A stretch of 64,000 nt of DNA. It comes from Streptomyces sp. NBC_00414 (lineage in GTDB: Bacteria > Actinomycetota > Actinomycetes > Streptomycetales > Streptomycetaceae). Location: contig NZ_CP107935.1 of assembly GCF_036038375.1 (NCBI RefSeq), forward strand, positions 4,340,001 through 4,404,000, in the 5' to 3' direction. A program made the position numbers and the translations under genes. Within the stretch, counting starts at the first letter, position 1, and each line of letters begins with the position of its first letter. Of this stretch, positions 25,201-32,696 are shown piece after piece. The notes beneath the pieces were generated by a model. The model did no database searches. It worked only from the letters and a program-made list of their open reading frames with translations, and was not told where the DNA came from.

Positions 25201-25822
25201 CGCCCCAGAACTCCACACGCAGCGGATGCTCCTCGGTGGGCGGGAAGACGTCCAGGATCCCGCCGCGTACGGCGAACTCGCCGCGCTTCTCGACCAGCTC
25301 CACCCGGGCGTACGCCGCTGCCGACAGGCCCTTCACGATGTCGCCGAGGTCGACGCTCTGGCCGGACCGCAGGGCGACGGGCTCCAGGTCGCCGAGGCCC
25401 TTGACCTGGGGCTGGAGGACCGATCGCACGGGGGCGACCACCACGGAGACCGGGCCGGTCTCCGGGTCGTCGGGGCGCGGGTGGGCGAGCCTGCGCAGGA
25501 CGGCGATGCGGCGGCCCACGGTGTCGCTGCGCGGGGACAGCCGCTCGTGCGGCAGCGTCTCCCAGGACGGGTACTCCACGACGGTGTCGGGCGGCAGGAG
25601 TGAGCGCAGGGCCGCCGCGAGGTCCTCGGCCTCTCGGCCGGTGGCCGTGACCGCGAGTACCGTGCGGCCCGCCTCCCTGGCCAGGGCCGCCACCGCGAAG
25701 GGCCTGGCGGCGGGCGGGCCGACCAGGTCGACGTGCATGCGGTTGCCGTCGCCGGCGGCCTTCACCGCTTCGGTGAGTGCGGCGTCCTTGACGACGGCGT
25801 CGAGCAGACCGTGCAGGCTCAT
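22292..25822 (-). CDS. mfd: transcription-repair coupling factor Mfd
   Basis: 1176 residues, full length. It pushes RNA polymerase stalled at DNA lesions off the template and recruits UvrA. The order is N-terminal UvrB-like domains (about 1-350), RNA-polymerase-interacting region with the PGDRLYIPTDQLEQI block (about 550), RecG-like helicase with Walker A GDVGYGKTE and DEEQ box (VVVDEEQRFG), SMSATPIPRTLEMA, the TRG motif region GRVGRGRDRGYAYFLYP, and the C-terminal D7 domain. ATG start; the next gene upstream ends about 370 bp away, so it has its own promoter. The antisense strand has a very long open frame that is only a composition effect. Confidence 0.97.
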   Translation of the reverse strand: MSLHGLLDAVVKDAALTEAVKAAGDGNRMHVDLVGPPAARPFAVAALAREAGRTVLAVTATGREAEDLAAALRSLLPPDTVVEYPSWETLPHERLSPRSDTVGRRIAVLRRLAHPRPDDPETGPVSVVVAPVRSVLQPQVKGLGDLEPVALRSGQSVDLGDIVKGLSAAAYARVELVEKRGEFAVRGGILDVFPPTEEHPLRVEFWGDDVEEIRYFKVADQRSLEVAEHGLWAPPCRELLLTDEVRAKAAALAEEHPELGELLGKIAEGIAVEGMESLAPVLVDDMELLIDVLPKGSMALVCDPERVRTRAADLVATSQEFLQASWAATAGGGEAPIDVDAASLWSIAGVRERARELDMMWWSVSQFAADEELDADTLKLGMHAPETYRGDTAKALADTKGWLADGWRTVFVTEAHGPAARTVEVLGGEGIAARLESDLGALAPSVVQVACGSIDYGFVDPALRLAVLTETDLTGQKAAGKDGARMPARRRKTIDPLTLETGDYIVHEQHGVGRYIEMVQRTVQSATREYLVVEYAPAKRGQPGDRLYIPTDQLEQITKYVGGEAPTMHRLGGADWTKTKARAKKAVKEIAADLIRLYSARMAAPGHAFGADTPWQRELEDAFPYTETPDQLTTIAEVKDDMEKTVPMDRLICGDVGYGKTEIAVRAAFKAVQDGKQVAVLVPTTLLVQQHFGTFSERYSQFPVNVRALSRFQSDTEAKATLEGLREGSVDVVIGTHRLFSSETKFKDLGLVVVDEEQRFGVEHKEQLKKLRANVDVLTMSATPIPRTLEMAVTGIREMSTITTPPEERHPVLTFVGPYEEKQIGAAVRRELLREGQVFYIHNRVESIDRAAARLREIVPEARIATAHGQMSEQALEQVVVDFWEKKFDVLVSTTIVESGIDISNANTLIVERGDNFGLSQLHQLRGRVGRGRDRGYAYFLYPPEKPLTETAHERLATIAQHTEMGAGMYVAMKDLEIRGAGNLLGGEQSGHIAGVGFDLYVRMVGEAVADYRASMEGGVVEEAPLEVKIELPVDAHVPHDYAPGERLRLQAYRSIASVNSEDDIKAVREELVDRYGKLPEPVENLLLVAGLRMLARACGVGEVVLQGNNIRFAPVELRESQELRLQRLYPGTVIKPSAHQVLVPRPKTAKVGGKPLVGRELLGWTGEFLASILGS

Positions 25823-25970
25823 GAAGGGTTTCCGTCCGAGGAGCTGGGGGCTTGGGGGGGTGGGATGGGCAACGCGAGCCGCCCGACACGTCTGACGGGC
25901 CGGGGGTGTCCAGGGTACGACGCCGGGGTCCTCCCCGCCCGCCCCTGTGGACAGCGGGGCCTTTTCCCGC

Positions 25971-26096
25971 CCCCGCCGCCCCTACCCTCCCCGTCACTGC
26001 ATGAGGGCTCCGCCCCCTCGCCCCCGATTGCGCGGTTCCCCGCGCCCCCAAGGACCTGGGCACTTAGGGGCGCGGGGAACCGCGCAGTCTTTTGCG
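25971..26096. repeat. dispersed intergenic repeat, copy 3, with hairpin element
   Basis: A shortened copy of the GC-rich block lies at 25971-26033. A stem follows at 26028-26096, with arms TTGCGCGGTTCCCCGCGCCC and AGGGGCGCGGGGAACCGCGC around a loop, closely related to the perfect palindrome at 3373-3424. Both stems lie downstream of minus-strand genes. Confidence 0.75.
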
Positions 26097-26126
26097 CCCG
26101 CCCTCACCGGCCCGCAGACGCCGAAC

Positions 26127-26168
26127 AGCCCGGTGCCGCCGAGTCCGAAGACTCGGCGGCACCGGGCT
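26127..26168 (-). terminator. hairpin terminator of the ABC exporter
   Basis: Perfect 18-bp stem (AGCCCGGTGCCGCCGAGT, 26127-26144, and its complement 26151-26168) with a 6-base loop, 26 bp after the permease stop on the minus strand. Confidence 0.85.
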
Positions 26169-26193
26169 CCCCCGTTTCCCCCGGCCCGCGCAG

Positions 26194-28767
26194 CTACTCC
26201 GTCGCGATCGCGTTCAGGACGTTCATCCGCCCCGCCCGGAACGCCGGCACCAGCGCCGCGAACAGTCCCACGAAGGCCGAGCCGATGAAGACCCCGATGA
26301 TCGTCGGCCACGGGATGTCGAGGACCTTCAGGCCCTCCAGGGCGAGGAGCTTCTGGGCGGTGGCGCCCCAGCCCATGCCGAGGCCCAGGCCCAGCAGCGC
26401 TCCGAAGAGCGCGATGACGACCGACTCCAGGCGGATCATGCGGCGCAGCTGGCGGCGGGAGAGGCCGATGGCGCGCATCAGGCCGATCTCGCGGGTCCGC
26501 TCGACGACCGAGAGGGCCAGGGTGTTCACGACGCCCAGCACCGCCACGATGATCGCGAGGGCCAGCAGGCCGTAGACCATGTTCAGGAGCTGGCCGATCT
26601 GGTCCTTGAGCTCCTGCTTGTAGTCGGTCTGGTCACGGACCTGGTACTGCGGGTAGGCGTCCAGGGACTTCTTCAGCGACGCGTACGCCGTCTTCTCCTG
26701 GCCCTCCTTGGCGGTGGCGAACATCATGTCGTTCGGCGGCATCCTGTCGGCCGGGACGTACTGCTCCAGCGTGGTGATGTTCAGGTAGCGCGAGCCCTTG
26801 TCGAGGGCCGTGTCGTCGTTCGTGATCGCCGCGACCTTCAGCTTCGCGCTCTGCCCGCCCTTGAAGGCGACGGTCATCGTGTCGCCGACCTTCACACCGT
26901 GCTTCTCGGCGTAGAGGGAGCCGATCGACATCGCGTTCCTGCCGTACGCCGCCGACAGGTCACCGGCGATCGTCTCGCGGCGCAGGTCACTGGCGTACGT
27001 CGGGTCGGCGGCCGTGACGTCGCTGTCCTCGGTCTTGCCGTCGGGCGAGGTGAGCTTCGCCTCGACGATCTTGTAGCTGGTGACGTGCTCCAGGCCGGGC
27101 GTGTCCTCGATGGCCTTCTGGGCCTGCGGGACGATCCGCTGGTTGCCCTGGACGATGAAGTCCGTGCCGACCGACTTGTCGAGTTCCTCCGTCGCGGAGG
27201 CGACCATCGAGGAGCCGACCACGGAGAGGCAGGCGACCAGTGCGAGGCCGATCATCAGGGCCGCGCCGGTGGCGCCGGTGCGGCGCGGGTTGCGCAGGGC
27301 GTTGCGTTCGGCGAGGCGTCCGACGGGGCCGAAGCCGCGCAGCAGGAACGCGCTGAGGAACCGGACCACACCGCCCGCGAGCAGCGGGCCGATGATGACG
27401 AACCCGATGAGCGAGAGCACCACACCGATGCCCAGCATCGACGCGCCGTCGCTCGCCTTGTCGGCGCCGGCCGCCGTGAAGAGGGCCGCGCCTCCGGCAC
27501 CCGTGAGGGCCAGGCCGATCAGTCCGCGGATCCAGCCGGCCTTGCCGTCGGCCGGCGTACCGGCGTCGCGCAGTGCGGCCATCGGGGAGACCTTGCCTGC
27601 GCGGCGGGCCGGCAGGTAGGCGGCGAGGACGGTGACGACGACGCCGAGGACCAGTCCGATGACCGGGGTCGTGGCCTTCACGGTGAGGTCGTCCGTGGAG
27701 AGGTTCATGCCCGCCATCGACATGAGCTTCATGAGGCCGATCGCGATGCCGACGCCGGCGGCGACGCCCAGGATCGAGCCCACGACGCCGAGGAACAGTG
27801 CCTCGATGAGTACGGACCGGTTGACCTGCTTGCGGGAGGAGCCGATGGCCCGCATCAGGCCGATCTCCCGGGTGCGCTGGGCGACCAGCATCGAGAAGGT
27901 GTTGATGATGAGGAAGATGCCGACGAGGAAGGCGATTCCGGCGAAGCCGAGCATGGCGTACTTGATGACGTTCATGAACTCGCCGACGCCCTCGCGGCTC
28001 TCGTCCGAGAACTCCTTCTGCGTCTGGACCTTGAACGTCCCGTCGGCGGAGGTGAGCTGCGCGGACACGTTCTGCTTGAGCTGCGTGTCGGTCACGCCGG
28101 CGGCGGCCGAGACGTTGATCTGCGTGAACCGGCCGGTGGAGCCGAGCAGTTCGCGCTGTGCGGTGGCCGTGTCGAAGTAGACGACGGCGGCACCGGGGTT
28201 GGTGATCTTGAAGGTGGCGATACCGACGATCTTCGCCGTGAAGTCACCGGTGACGGCGATCGTGCGCAGCTCGTCACCCATCTTGAGGTGGTGCTTGTCC
28301 GCGGTGTCGGCGTCGACCATCACCTCGGTGGGACCGCGCGGGGCGTGCCCGGAGGTGATCTCCATCGAACGCAGGTCGTTCTTCGTCCAGTTGCCCGCGA
28401 TGGTCGGGGCGCCGGTGCTGGACCCCATGTTCTTGTTGTCGCTGTTGACGACGGTCACGTTCATCGAACTGACCGCGCCCTCGGCGGACTTGACACCCTC
28501 CGCCTTCCGCGCCCGCTCGACGACCGAGGCGGGCAGCGACTCCGGCTTGCCGTTCTGCGGGGTGTCGTCGGCCTTGGCCGCCTTGGGCGAGACCGTGACG
28601 TCGGACGAGGTCGTCGCGAAGAGCTTGTCGAAGGTCGTGTTCATCGTGTCGGTGAAGACGAGCGTGCCGCACACGAAGGCCACCGACAGCAGGACCGCCA
28701 CGGCCGACAGGGCCATCCGTCCCTTGTGCGCGAAGAAGTTGCGCATCGAGGTCTTGAAGACGGTCAT
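26194..28767 (-). CDS. FtsX/MacB-type ABC transporter permease
   Basis: 857 residues. One helix near the N-terminus (about 16-38) is followed by a large extracytoplasmic domain (about 40-255). There are then two FtsX-type four-helix units: about 260-400 (MLGFAGIAFLVGIFLIINTFSML; GSILGVAAGVGIAIGLM) and the C-terminal about 700-857, with a second extracytoplasmic region between. Such exporters move lipids, lipoproteins or peptides outward, or pull on envelope enzymes, and do not import. The start overlaps the ATPase stop by four bases (ATGA). The substrate is unknown; a role in antimicrobial-peptide or envelope stress is plausible (inference). Confidence 0.9.
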   Translation of the reverse strand: MTVFKTSMRNFFAHKGRMALSAVAVLLSVAFVCGTLVFTDTMNTTFDKLFATTSSDVTVSPKAAKADDTPQNGKPESLPASVVERARKAEGVKSAEGAVSSMNVTVVNSDNKNMGSSTGAPTIAGNWTKNDLRSMEITSGHAPRGPTEVMVDADTADKHHLKMGDELRTIAVTGDFTAKIVGIATFKITNPGAAVVYFDTATAQRELLGSTGRFTQINVSAAAGVTDTQLKQNVSAQLTSADGTFKVQTQKEFSDESREGVGEFMNVIKYAMLGFAGIAFLVGIFLIINTFSMLVAQRTREIGLMRAIGSSRKQVNRSVLIEALFLGVVGSILGVAAGVGIAIGLMKLMSMAGMNLSTDDLTVKATTPVIGLVLGVVVTVLAAYLPARRAGKVSPMAALRDAGTPADGKAGWIRGLIGLALTGAGGAALFTAAGADKASDGASMLGIGVVLSLIGFVIIGPLLAGGVVRFLSAFLLRGFGPVGRLAERNALRNPRRTGATGAALMIGLALVACLSVVGSSMVASATEELDKSVGTDFIVQGNQRIVPQAQKAIEDTPGLEHVTSYKIVEAKLTSPDGKTEDSDVTAADPTYASDLRRETIAGDLSAAYGRNAMSIGSLYAEKHGVKVGDTMTVAFKGGQSAKLKVAAITNDDTALDKGSRYLNITTLEQYVPADRMPPNDMMFATAKEGQEKTAYASLKKSLDAYPQYQVRDQTDYKQELKDQIGQLLNMVYGLLALAIIVAVLGVVNTLALSVVERTREIGLMRAIGLSRRQLRRMIRLESVVIALFGALLGLGLGMGWGATAQKLLALEGLKVLDIPWPTIIGVFIGSAFVGLFAALVPAFRAGRMNVLNAIATE

Positions 28768-29552
28768 GACGTGCGCCCCCGGGCGTCGAAGTCCTTCATG
28801 CGGTCGAGAACGGCGTCGGCCGTCGGCCGGTGCATCTCGTCGACGATCCGGCCGTCGGCCAGGTACAGCACGCGGTCCGCGTAGGAGGCGGCTACCGGGT
28901 CGTGCGTCACCATCACGATGGTCTGGCCCAGCTCGTCGACCGAGCGGCGCAGGAAGCCCAGTACCTCGGCGCCGGCCCGGGAGTCGAGGTTCCCGGTCGG
29001 CTCGTCACCGAAGATGATCTCGGGCCGGGCGGCCAGGGCGCGGGCCACGGCGACGCGCTGCTGCTGGCCGCCGGAGAGCTGGTTCGGCCGGTGCTTCAGA
29101 CGGGAGGACAGGCCGACGGTCTCGACGACCTGCGCCAGCCACGCCTTGTCCGGCTTGCGGCCCGCGATGTCCATCGGGAGCGTGATGTTCTCCAGGGCGC
29201 TCAGCGTCGGCAACAGGTTGAACGCCTGGAATATGAAGCCGATGCGGTCCCGGCGGAGCTTGGTGAGCTTCTTGTCCTTGAGCCCGGTGATCTCGGTCTC
29301 GTCCAGGTAGATCTTTCCGGCGGAGACGGTGTCGAGACCGGCGAGGCAGTGCATCAGTGTGGACTTGCCGGATCCCGAGGGGCCCATGATCGCGGTGAAG
29401 CGGCCCCGCGCGATGTCCACGTCGACCTGGTCCAGGGCGACGACACGGGTCTCACCGGACCCGTACGCCTTGACGACCTGCCGCGCCCGCGCGGCAACGG
29501 CCGTACGCTCTCCAGTGCCCCCGTGCCTGGGAATGGTTACAGCCGATGTCAC
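28764..29552 (-). CDS. ABC transporter ATP-binding protein (LolD/MacB type)
   Basis: 262 residues. Walker A GPSGSGKSTLMH, Q-loop FQAFNLLPTLSALENI, signature LSGGQQQRVAVARAL, Walker B IIFGDEPTGNLDS and the H-loop MVTHD are all present, as in the LolD/MacB/FtsE group. It powers the FtsX-type permease that follows with a four-base overlap. A palindrome at 29573-29588 lies just upstream of its start and may be an operator. Confidence 0.93.
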   Translation of the reverse strand: MTSAVTIPRHGGTGERTAVAARARQVVKAYGSGETRVVALDQVDVDIARGRFTAIMGPSGSGKSTLMHCLAGLDTVSAGKIYLDETEITGLKDKKLTKLRRDRIGFIFQAFNLLPTLSALENITLPMDIAGRKPDKAWLAQVVETVGLSSRLKHRPNQLSGGQQQRVAVARALAARPEIIFGDEPTGNLDSRAGAEVLGFLRRSVDELGQTIVMVTHDPVAASYADRVLYLADGRIVDEMHRPTADAVLDRMKDFDARGRTS

Positions 29553-29572
29553 GGTATGTCTCCTAAGTCGGC

Positions 29573-29588
29573 CACTGTCAGGACAGTG
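29573..29588. promoter_or_regulatory. palindromic candidate operator upstream of the ABC exporter
   Basis: CACTGTC-AG-GACAGTG is a perfect 7-bp inverted repeat 21 bp upstream of the ATPase start. The size and symmetry suit a dimeric repressor. No regulator gene is adjacent. Confidence 0.5.
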
Positions 29589-29590
29589 AC

Positions 29591-29700
29591 GGTCTGCGGT
29601 ACGTGGTCTGCGGTACTGGTCTGCGGTTGCCCGCGTCGAGCGGTCGAGCCCTGCTGGTACGTCGTGCGGTCGAGCCCTGCGAGTTCGTCGTGCGGTGCGG
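29591..29700. repeat. nested short tandem repeats
   Basis: GGTCTGCGGT occurs three times with 13-14 bp spacing (29591, 29605, 29618). Then GCGGTCGAGCCCTGC occurs twice (29640-29654 and 29666-29680), with GTCGTGCGGT between and after. Confidence 0.8.
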
Positions 29701-30087
29701 CGGTGCGGTCACGCCGCCCGGTCACAGCACCAAGTCTGGTGGCGGAGGGCGGCCCCCGCGCTGGTGCCCAGCGCAGTCTTCTGCTGGGGAAAACCCCACC
29801 CCCGAAGGTGCGGGACACCGCCCCCGAAGGTGTGGACCACCGCCCCCGCACCGCCCTCAGCGGCATAAAGCCAGGTTAAGTTCCGCCCCCGTACCGTCTC
29901 GTCCTCCGCCGGTACGAACCCTCCCCGAGCCGAACTACGGATCTCCCCCTAGGGGCTGTCCACCCGTCGGTGGAGTCCCTCTCGGGGACGCCTCCACCCT
30001 CGGGCGCACCCAGCGTCCACCCTCCCGCGACGTGAGGCTCAAGTGGGAGAGTGGCCACGGCAGATAGATGCAAGGGGAAGGAATCCT

Positions 30088-31611
30088 GTGGGCCAGGGGG
30101 ACACCGAGATACCGGCCGTCACGGAGGACGGGCCCGCCGCGGCGCGGGCCGGGGCCCGCAGGCGCCGGGCCGTCGTCGCCTCGCTCATGCTCTGCATGGG
30201 TCTGGCCGCGCTCGACTCCACGATCGTGTCGACCGCCGTCCCGCAGATCGTCGGCGACCTCGGCGGCTTCTCCGTCTTCTCCTGGCTGTTCTCCGGCTAT
30301 CTGCTCGCCGTGACCGTCACGCTGCCCGTCTACGGCAAGCTCTCCGACACCTTCGGCCGCAAGCCGGTCCTGATCGCCGGTTCGATCCTCTTCCTCCTGG
30401 GCTCCCTGCTCTGCGCGCTCGCCTGGAACATGGCCGCGCTGATCGCGTTCCGGATCGTCCAGGGCCTCGGTGGCGGCGCCCTCCAGGGGACGGTCCAGAC
30501 CCTCGCCGCCGACCTCTACCCGCTCAAAGAACGGCCCAAGATCCAGGCGAAGTTGTCCACGGTGTGGGCGACCGCGGCGATCGCGGGGCCGGCGCTCGGC
30601 GGAGTGCTCGCCGCGTACGCCGACTGGCGCTGGATCTTCCTCATCAACCTGCCGCTCGGCGCGGTCGCCCTCTGGCTGCTGATCCGCCACCTCCACGAGC
30701 CCGAGCGGGCCGCCCCCGCGCGCCGCCCGCGCATCGACTGGGCGGGCGCGCTCACCGTCTTCGCCTGCGGCGGCGTACTCCTGACGGCCCTGGTGCAGGG
30801 CGGAGTGGCCTGGCCCTGGCTCTCGGCACCCTCGATTGCCTTGTTCTGTACGGGACTCGGCCTCATAGCCGTTCTCGTACTCGTCGAACGCCGGGCGGCC
30901 GAACCGATCATCCCCGGCTGGGTCTGGCGCCGCCGCACCATCGCCGCCGTGAACCTGGCGCTCGGCGCCCTGGGTCTGCTCATGGTCGCCCCGACGGTCT
31001 TCCTGCCCACGTACGCGCAGTCCGTGCTGGGCCTCGCCCCCATCGCCGCCGGATTCGTGCTCTCCGTCTGGACGTTGAGCTGGCCGGTGTCGGCGGCCCT
31101 CAGCCAGCACGTCTACCGGCGTATCGGTTTCCGCAACACGGCGATGCTCGGCATCGGCACAGCCACGCTGATCCTGTTCGCGTTCCCCTTCCTGCCCTAC
31201 CCCGGCGAGGCCTGGCAGCCCACCGTGCTGATGCTCCTGCTCGGCGGGGCGCTCGGGCTCTTCCAGCTGCCGCTGCTCATCGGGGTCCAGTCGACCGTCG
31301 ACTGGGCGGAGCGCGGTACGACCACCGCGTCCGTCCTCTTCTGCCGTCAGACCGGCCAGACGGTCGGCGCCGCCCTCTTCGGCGCGGTCGCCAACGGCGT
31401 ACTGGCCTCCCGGCTGGGCGGCGCGGGCGACCTGGACTCGGTGACCACGTCCCTGGAGTCGGGCGCGCCGGCGGAACACGTACGCCGGGCACTCGCGGAG
31501 GCGGTCCACGCCGTCTACTTCGGCGCGGCCTGCGCCGCCGCGCTCGCCTTCCTGGTCCTGCTGTTCGTGGCCCCGCGCCGCTTCCCGGTACTGAAGAGCC
31601 CCGGGGACTGA
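30088..31611 (+). CDS. MFS multidrug exporter, DHA2 (EmrB/QacA) family
   Basis: 507 residues with about 14 predicted membrane helices, the DHA2 number. The helix-1 motif LDSTIVSTAVPQI, motif A YGKLSDTFGRKPV after helix 2, and RIVQGLGGGA place it among drug/proton antiporters. Helix 5 carries the antiporter region (ATAAIAGPALGGVLA). The substrate is unknown. The start is GTG with GGGGAAGGA upstream; a more upstream frame opening overlaps that site. No regulator is adjacent. Confidence 0.9.
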   Translation: MGQGDTEIPAVTEDGPAAARAGARRRRAVVASLMLCMGLAALDSTIVSTAVPQIVGDLGGFSVFSWLFSGYLLAVTVTLPVYGKLSDTFGRKPVLIAGSILFLLGSLLCALAWNMAALIAFRIVQGLGGGALQGTVQTLAADLYPLKERPKIQAKLSTVWATAAIAGPALGGVLAAYADWRWIFLINLPLGAVALWLLIRHLHEPERAAPARRPRIDWAGALTVFACGGVLLTALVQGGVAWPWLSAPSIALFCTGLGLIAVLVLVERRAAEPIIPGWVWRRRTIAAVNLALGALGLLMVAPTVFLPTYAQSVLGLAPIAAGFVLSVWTLSWPVSAALSQHVYRRIGFRNTAMLGIGTATLILFAFPFLPYPGEAWQPTVLMLLLGGALGLFQLPLLIGVQSTVDWAERGTTTASVLFCRQTGQTVGAALFGAVANGVLASRLGGAGDLDSVTTSLESGAPAEHVRRALAEAVHAVYFGAACAAALAFLVLLFVAPRRFPVLKSPGD

Positions 31612-31617
31612 GGGGCG

Positions 31618-32007
31618 TCACTTCTCCCGGTCGAACCAGGCCGTGGTCTCCGGCAGGAACAGCAGCACCAGCACGGGCACTCCCAGCGCGATACGCGGAG
31701 CGGCGTCCAGGAAATCCTCGGGCTCCGTGGCCCCGAAGGCCTGACCGGCCGCCCCCACGACGACGAACAGCATCACCACGAACGTCGTGAGCCGCGTGCC
31801 GTTGCGCGCACCACCTTCGTACGTCAGGGCGAGCAGCGCGCACACCCAGACCAGGAGCCACGGGCCCATCAGGTTGCCCATCCCGTAGTACGTCAGCCCC
31901 TCGGACCGCGCGAGCATGACGACCAGCCCTACGAACGCGAGTGCGAACAAGAGCAGTTGGGCCGCACGGACCTGAACGGGCAGCACGGATTCACGTACGC
32001 CACTCAC
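31618..32007 (-). CDS. small integral membrane protein
   Basis: 129 residues with four hydrophobic helices (about 17-33, 45-62, 74-91, 106-120) and a short charged C-terminus. The GTG start has AGGGGGG seven bases upstream. It is convergent with the MFS gene, whose stop lies 6 bp away, and divergent from the DUF485 gene. I recognise no family. Confidence 0.7.
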   Translation of the reverse strand: MSGVRESVLPVQVRAAQLLLFALAFVGLVVMLARSEGLTYYGMGNLMGPWLLVWVCALLALTYEGGARNGTRLTTFVVMLFVVVGAAGQAFGATEPEDFLDAAPRIALGVPVLVLLFLPETTAWFDREK

Positions 32008-32129
32008 CGGTTCCCCCCTGTTGAACTTGTCAAAAAGACGCCGCCGTACAAGTTAACGCGGGTAACACCCCAGGTCACAGAAGTAAGCGCATACCGACCA
32101 GCCAGTTTGGCGAAACCCTCGCTTTGCTT

Positions 32130-32145
32130 GCTACCTACGAGTAAC
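32130..32145. promoter_or_regulatory. possible operator upstream of the DUF485-symporter pair
   Basis: GCTAC-CTACGA-GTAAC is an imperfect inverted repeat about 70 bp before the DUF485 start. The form is like a TetR or similar operator. The evidence is weak. Confidence 0.25.
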
Positions 32146-32213
32146 GTGCGTCCCCGCTCACCCCCCGCTCCCTGCGGCCCACACCGGGCCCGAGCCACGC
32201 AAGGAGAACCGGG

Positions 32214-32696
32214 ATGTCATACGACACGTCCCCGTCGTACCCCGTTCCACCGCACCAACCGCCACATCAGCCATACCAGTCACACCAGCAACCACACAGT
32301 TCATCCCAGTCCTATTCCACCTACCCCTGGGCGCCGCAGCAGCCGGAGCCCGGACCCGCGGGGCCGCCCCGCCCCCGGCACGCCCCGCTCGGACAGCACA
32401 GCGACATCCGTGTCCTGCGCTCCGCGTACCGCCTGCAGCGGCGCGTGGCGACCCTGGCGGCGCTCGGCTACTTCACCCTGTTCCTCGTGCTGTCGGCGTC
32501 CGCGCCCACGCTGATGGCGGGCGAGGTGACCGGCGGCCTGACCGTCGGCCTGCTCCTCGGCCTGCTCCAGGTCCCCGTCACCTGCGGGGCGATCGGACTG
32601 TACGAGTACACCGCCCGCGGGTCCGTCGACCCGATCGCCGAACGCCTCAGGAAGCAGGCCGATCTGGACACCAAGAGGGCGGAGGCGCACCGGTGA
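32214..32696 (+). CDS. DUF485 membrane protein (symporter partner)
   Basis: 160 residues. The first about 60 are Pro/Gln/His-rich and probably disordered. The rest is a DUF485 domain with two helices (about 82-102, LGYFTLFLVLSASAPTLM; 105-130). DUF485 proteins of the YjcH type are normally coded directly before ActP-type acetate or monocarboxylate symporters, as here; their exact role is not established. The ATG follows CAAGGAG. The next gene overlaps by four bases (GTGA). Confidence 0.85.
   Translation: MSYDTSPSYPVPPHQPPHQPYQSHQQPHSSSQSYSTYPWAPQQPEPGPAGPPRPRHAPLGQHSDIRVLRSAYRLQRRVATLAALGYFTLFLVLSASAPTLMAGEVTGGLTVGLLLGLLQVPVTCGAIGLYEYTARGSVDPIAERLRKQADLDTKRAEAHR

Larger units (their letters stand above)
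29553..30087. other. divergent spacer between the ABC exporter and the MFS gene
   Basis: 535 bp without a credible gene. It holds the palindrome at 29573-29588, the tandem repeats at 29591-29700, and two copies of CCCCCGAAGGTG (about 29798-29810 and 29820-29832). A GC-rich stretch with few recognisable sites continues to the MFS ribosome site. Confidence 0.5.

Noticed and set aside
22154..25603. Open frame of 1149 codons on the plus strand, opposite mfd
   Set aside because: It is the mirror of a GC-rich gene, with low-complexity His/Arg/Asp/Leu content and no motif or ribosome site; mfd on the minus strand has all its domains.
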